From Collodictyon triciliatum (taxonomy: Eukaryota > CRuMs), in NCBI GenBank assembly GCA_043381765.1, contig JBHJMP010001187.1, positions 1 through 21,532 on the forward strand: a DNA stretch of 21,532 nucleotides, read 5' to 3'. This document shows, piece by piece, positions 18,501 through 21,532 of the stretch (the stretch's first letter is position 1; each line of letters opens with the position of its first letter). Position numbers and translations under genes: made by a program. Under the pieces are notes generated by a model. It had not been told where the DNA came from and ran no database searches. It saw nothing but the letters and a program-made list of their open reading frames with translations.

Positions 18501-21225
18501 ATTTTTGAATCCGGAGTGGCAAAAACACTATTTACCGAATTGGTGTGACTAAAAAGTGTTCGAATTTCTCGTCCATCTGACATTGTCCATATTTTTACTG
18601 ATTTATCACTGCTTCCAGAGTGCAATTTCGTTCCATCAGGTGATATCGAAATGCTATTTACTGAGCTTGTGTGTCCAATAAGCGTTCGAATCAAGATACC
18701 ATCCGACATATTCCAAATCTTGATTGTGTTATCACTACTTCCAGATATGATTAGTAGCCCATCTGGAGATGTAATAACGCATCTTACAGCATTTCCGTGG
18801 CCGGTAATCGTTCTGATTAATGCTCCATCTGAAAAATTCCAAACTATTATGGAAAAATCAGCACTGCCTGAAATAATGTTGGTATTATCTGGCGTAATAA
18901 AAACAGAATTCACTGCTTTCGTATGCCCAGATAAGGTGCGAATTAAAATTCCATCTGAAACTTTCCAAATATTTATAGTCATGTCATCACTTCCTGATAC
19001 AATCACAGAATTATCTAGCAACATAGCAACGCTTCGAACAGCAGCGGTATGTCCGATAAATGTTTTTAATTGAGCACCATCCGAAAAATTCCACATTATG
19101 ACGGTATTATCACTGCTTCCTGACACGATTTTTGTTTCATCAGCTGAAACAATAATACTATTAACAGAATTTTTATGGGCATTTATCGAAAGCGATAGAG
19201 AACCGTCAGCATAATTCCAAATTTTAATTGTGTTATCGCTACTTCCAGACACAATTTTCGTTTTACCAGGGCTGAAAGCAACATTATTGACTGAGCCGCT
19301 GTGCCCTGAAACCGTCAAAGTCAAACTAAAATCTGGAAAATACCACATCTTAATTGTTGTGTCATCACTTCCAGACAAAAATATTGAGCCATCTGAGAGA
19401 ATTGATATTCCATTTATTGTAACTCCGTGTTCATTCATAATATTTATAGTCGTTCCACTTGATTGACTCCAAATTCTAATTGACCTGTCACTACTTCCAG
19501 AAATAATCTTTGAACCATCCGGAGAAATCGAAACACTTTTGATTATTCCTGTGTGCCCATTAAGAGTGTGAATTAAACTTCCATCCAAAATGCTGGTCAT
19601 TCTTATTGTTCTATCGCTGCTCCCAGAAACAATTTTCGTTCCATCTGGCGTTATAGCAACAGAATTTACTGCATCAGTATGAAAATTTATATTTTGTACC
19701 AATGTTCCGTCATTAAAATTCCAGACTTTGACGGTTTTGTCGGAACTTCCAGAAACGATTTTTGAGCCATCAGGAGTTAAAGCTACACTTGTGATTATTT
19801 CAGTGTGTCCATTTAATATGCGAATAATATTTCCGTCAGACATTCTTGTAATTTTTATTGTCTTATCACTGCTACCAGAAACAAGTATCTTTTCATTATT
19901 TGTAATGGCGACACAGTTCACTGATTCCATATGGACTTGAAATGATTTAATTAAAAAGCCATCATCGACATTCCATAACTTCATTGTTTTATCTGAACTT
20001 CCAGATATGACTTTAGAGTTATCAACAGTGAGCATCAATGCATTTACAATACCAGAATGACCAGCCATCGAACGAATGAAATTTCCATTTGACAGATTCC
20101 AAACTCTGATAATGTTGTCTGAATGCCCTGTAATAAAGATCGATTTAAAAGAGGATGTCACAATGGATGTCACTCTCGAGCCTCTCGAGTATATTGGGCT
20201 TCCGTCTGAGAGATTCCAGAGTCTCAGAGTATAGTCGTCACCGACAGATACAATTTTTGAGCTATCAGAAGTAACGGCAACATTCCAAATATTGCTTAAG
20301 TGCCCAAGCAATGCGCGAATCAAAGTTCCATCGGAAAGATTCCATACTCTTATTGTTCTATCGTTGCTTCCAGAAACGATTTTCAAGCTGTCATGAGTGA
20401 CAGCAACGCTGTAAATACCACCGGTGTGACCAATCAAAGTCCGAATCAAAGTTCCATCTGACAGAATCCAAATTTTGATTGTATTATCATTGCTCCCCGA
20501 AATTACTTTTGAGCCGTCAGGAGAAACAGCAACACTACGAACCCAATCTCCATGACCATTCAATGTGCGGATCAAAGTTCCGTCTGAAAGATTCCATATT
20601 TTGATTGTTTTATCTGAGCTTCCCGATACAATTTTTAGGCCGTCAGGAGTAATAGCAACACTACGAACAAAATTAGTATGACCGAGTATTGTCTGAATCA
20701 AAATTCCATCAGCAAAATTCCAGATTTTAATAGTTTTGTCAGCACTCCCAGATACCACTCTTGTCATATTTGGATTTACCACTATACTCAATATATCATT
20801 TGAATGACCGGTCAGTGTGCGAATCGAAGCTCCGTTAGATAGATTCCAAATTTTAATTGAATAGTCCCATCCACCAGATACTATTTTGGAGTTATCAGAT
20901 GTGACAGTGACACTTATGGTAACTCCAGGACCATTTATAGTTCGAATTAAAGCTCCATCAGATATGTTCCAAACCTTGATTGTCCTATCTCTGCTGCCAG
21001 AAATGATCTTGGTGCCATCAGGAGTGGTGGAAGAGCAAAATACTTGATTTATATGCCCATCTCCAGAAGTAAAAATCGAGGAAACTTGGCATGCAGTGGA
21101 CAAGAGCTGGCTCATCATAATACAAACTACAAGAAGAAATTGTTAGAAGGGCATTTGATTACTTAATATTTGGATTACCTACCAAAGGCAATTCTTTTTA
21201 GAGATAGACCTGAGTTTTCCTCCAT
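12569..21225 (-). CDS. Giant secreted WD40 / GCC2-GCC3 cysteine-rich / multi-pass membrane protein
   Basis: Model: exon 1 21225-21183, intron 21182-21127 (GTAGGT...TTGTAG, 56 bases), exon 2 21126-12569, stop TAG; 8601 nt, 2866 residues. The ATG at 21225 has A at -3. Residues 1-26 form a signal peptide (basic SLKR, then a hydrophobic stretch to STA). Residues about 38-902 are 21 WD40 repeats of about 41 residues, ending S-G-S-x-D-x-T-I-K-I-W-N, enough for three seven-bladed propellers. Residues about 903-2464 are cysteine-rich modules C-P-x-G-T-F/Y-x(n)-C-x-x-C of the GCC2/GCC3 (ephrin-receptor-like) type, including a 93-residue higher-order repeat. About eight to ten hydrophobic helices follow (2465-2815), then a short acidic tail. 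By topology, propellers and cysteine modules face outside. A surface receptor or adhesion role is inferred. The membrane domain resembles no channel or GPCR that I can name. Starting instead at Met 21118 would leave a weak signal sequence without a basic end. Confidence 0.88.
12680..13776 (-). other. Multi-spanning membrane domain of the giant protein
   Basis: It follows the last cysteine cluster (CSVCEKGYGKAGYFCIKCPP). Hydrophobic segments in order include INVVLIFLSFAVPLAFVFF, an amphipathic stretch near KIPALFSFSLSI, MLSPIIMTGVMVVLTLL, MLVMLFFVHPSI, ISFAFLITYCFAGPIVILI, MQKLVIVMISTFFSASL, FGLWLLFLMIASTIYF, SLMVLYFTLMLSLLF, VVLVLLVVILNGGIGVVFL and LVLTSFLSMLSSLW. That is eight to ten spans. 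Similar tails follow cysteine-rich GCC2/GCC3 regions in other protist surface proteins. The function is unknown. Confidence 0.75.
14497..17713 (-). repeat. 279-bp tandem higher-order repeat in the cysteine-rich stalk
   Basis: Eleven full units and a partial twelfth lie head to tail. The first unit (starting 17713) is 91 codons and the next ten are 93 codons (279 bases); the partial twelfth starts at 14650. Landmark CTTGACCATCTCTATCATTC recurs with exact 279-base spacing, for example at 14614 and 14893. Each unit has five C-P-x-G-type modules (17, 20, 16, 20 and 20 residues) with ten cysteines and usually three or four N-x-S/T sequons. Units are very similar, which points to recent duplication or gene conversion. 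Confidence 0.93.
18464..21080 (-). repeat. Array of 21 WD40 blades (three seven-blade propellers)
   Basis: Counting the blade-end motif gives exactly 21 blades. Sevens fall at about 21080-20216, 20215-19343 and 19342-18464, each about 870 bases. Most blades carry G-H near the start and S-G-S-x-D-x-T before the terminal tryptophan. Blades 10 and 12 lack the tryptophan (IKITR and IRMTS). Thirteen blades end W-N rather than W-D, and in nine of them (1, 2, 4, 6, 7, 8, 16, 18, 19) N-x-S forms a sequon. Confidence 0.9.
21092..21225 (-). other. Signal peptide region split by a 56-base intron
   Basis: Exon 1 (21225-21183) encodes MEENSGLSLKRIAF plus one base. Splicing to 21126 adds VCIMMSQLLSTA, which gives a charged start, a hydrophobic core and a small-residue cleavage site near residue 26. 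The intron is in phase 1 and has GTAGGT at its donor and a T/C-rich end before TAG. The reading frame joins correctly only with this donor. Confidence 0.75.
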
Positions 21226-21532
21226 GTTTTCTGTCAATACAATTCGTGAATATGTATTATTATGTACTTTTATCTTGTGAGAATGCAATTACAAGTCGCG
21301 CGATTGTATTATTTTTTAAAAAAAAAAACATTTAGATGATGATAAATCACTCGATTATTTATTTCGCCATGCTAATTTTTAATGATACTTATTGTTCAAT
21401 CTGCACTAGAATAATAAATCTTATTTCATCATATTCTTGCTTTAGAATTTCTCCAACTTTAAAAAAACGAAGCCCCAAATTACAATCATTCGAAAAGTCT
21501 AATTCGAGCTTGGATACATATGGCTGTAATAT
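21226..21532 (-). promoter_or_regulatory. Upstream flank of the giant WD40 gene
   Basis: These 307 AT-rich bases must hold the 5' UTR and probably the core promoter. They contain homopolymer A/T runs near 21312-21330 and no convincing TATA box, initiator or coding exon. The window ends before another gene is seen. Confidence 0.35.

Noticed and set aside
14452-18528. Series of minus-strand frames rich in His, Gln and Lys inside the giant gene
   Set aside because: They repeat with the 279-bp period and are shadows of the cysteine-rich reading frame.

Overview
The window is nuclear DNA from an intron-rich unicellular eukaryote. The evidence is a gene split by more than thirty short T-rich spliceosomal introns, a second gene with a spliced signal peptide, and large repeat proteins of protist type. 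All three stop codons end genes here (TGA, TAG, TAG), so the code looks standard. The first gene belongs to a family known from organisms with motile cilia or flagella, so a flagellated (at least in gametes) protist is likely. The lineage cannot be fixed from the sequence. A foraminiferan-like or other free-living flagellate would fit, but that is a guess.

Layout. Positions 1-103 are an A-rich minisatellite. Positions 148-8162 (+) hold an IQCH-type gene (IQ motifs plus an ATP-grasp-like domain). I rebuilt it as 34 exons with 33 introns; every junction keeps frame, and the spliced CDS is 3285 nt (1094 residues). A 420-base tail-to-tail spacer follows. Positions 8583-11393 (-) hold a Sel1-repeat protein whose upstream part looks like a degenerate protein kinase domain; its 5' end is lost in a 545-base run of N (11394-11938). 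A spacer of about 630 bases separates it from a giant gene on the same strand (12569-21225, -), rebuilt as two exons and 2866 residues: a signal peptide split by a 56-base intron, 21 WD40 blades (three times seven), about 1560 residues of cysteine-rich GCC2/GCC3 (ephrin-receptor-like) modules, and a multi-spanning membrane domain. The last 307 bases are the upstream flank of that gene.

Nothing suggests an operon or a shared pathway; these look like three independent eukaryotic genes. The most unusual object is the giant gene. It appears to place three WD40 propellers on the outside of the cell on a long cysteine-rich stalk. A 279-bp higher-order repeat makes up most of the second half of the stalk, and many blades turn the usual WD dipeptide into a W-N-x-S glycosylation sequon. 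Other points of interest are the pseudokinase-Sel1 fusion, an 11-bp direct repeat flanking one IQCH intron (a possible intron-gain scar), a microsatellite running up to a 3' splice site, and the strong contrast in intron density between neighbouring genes.
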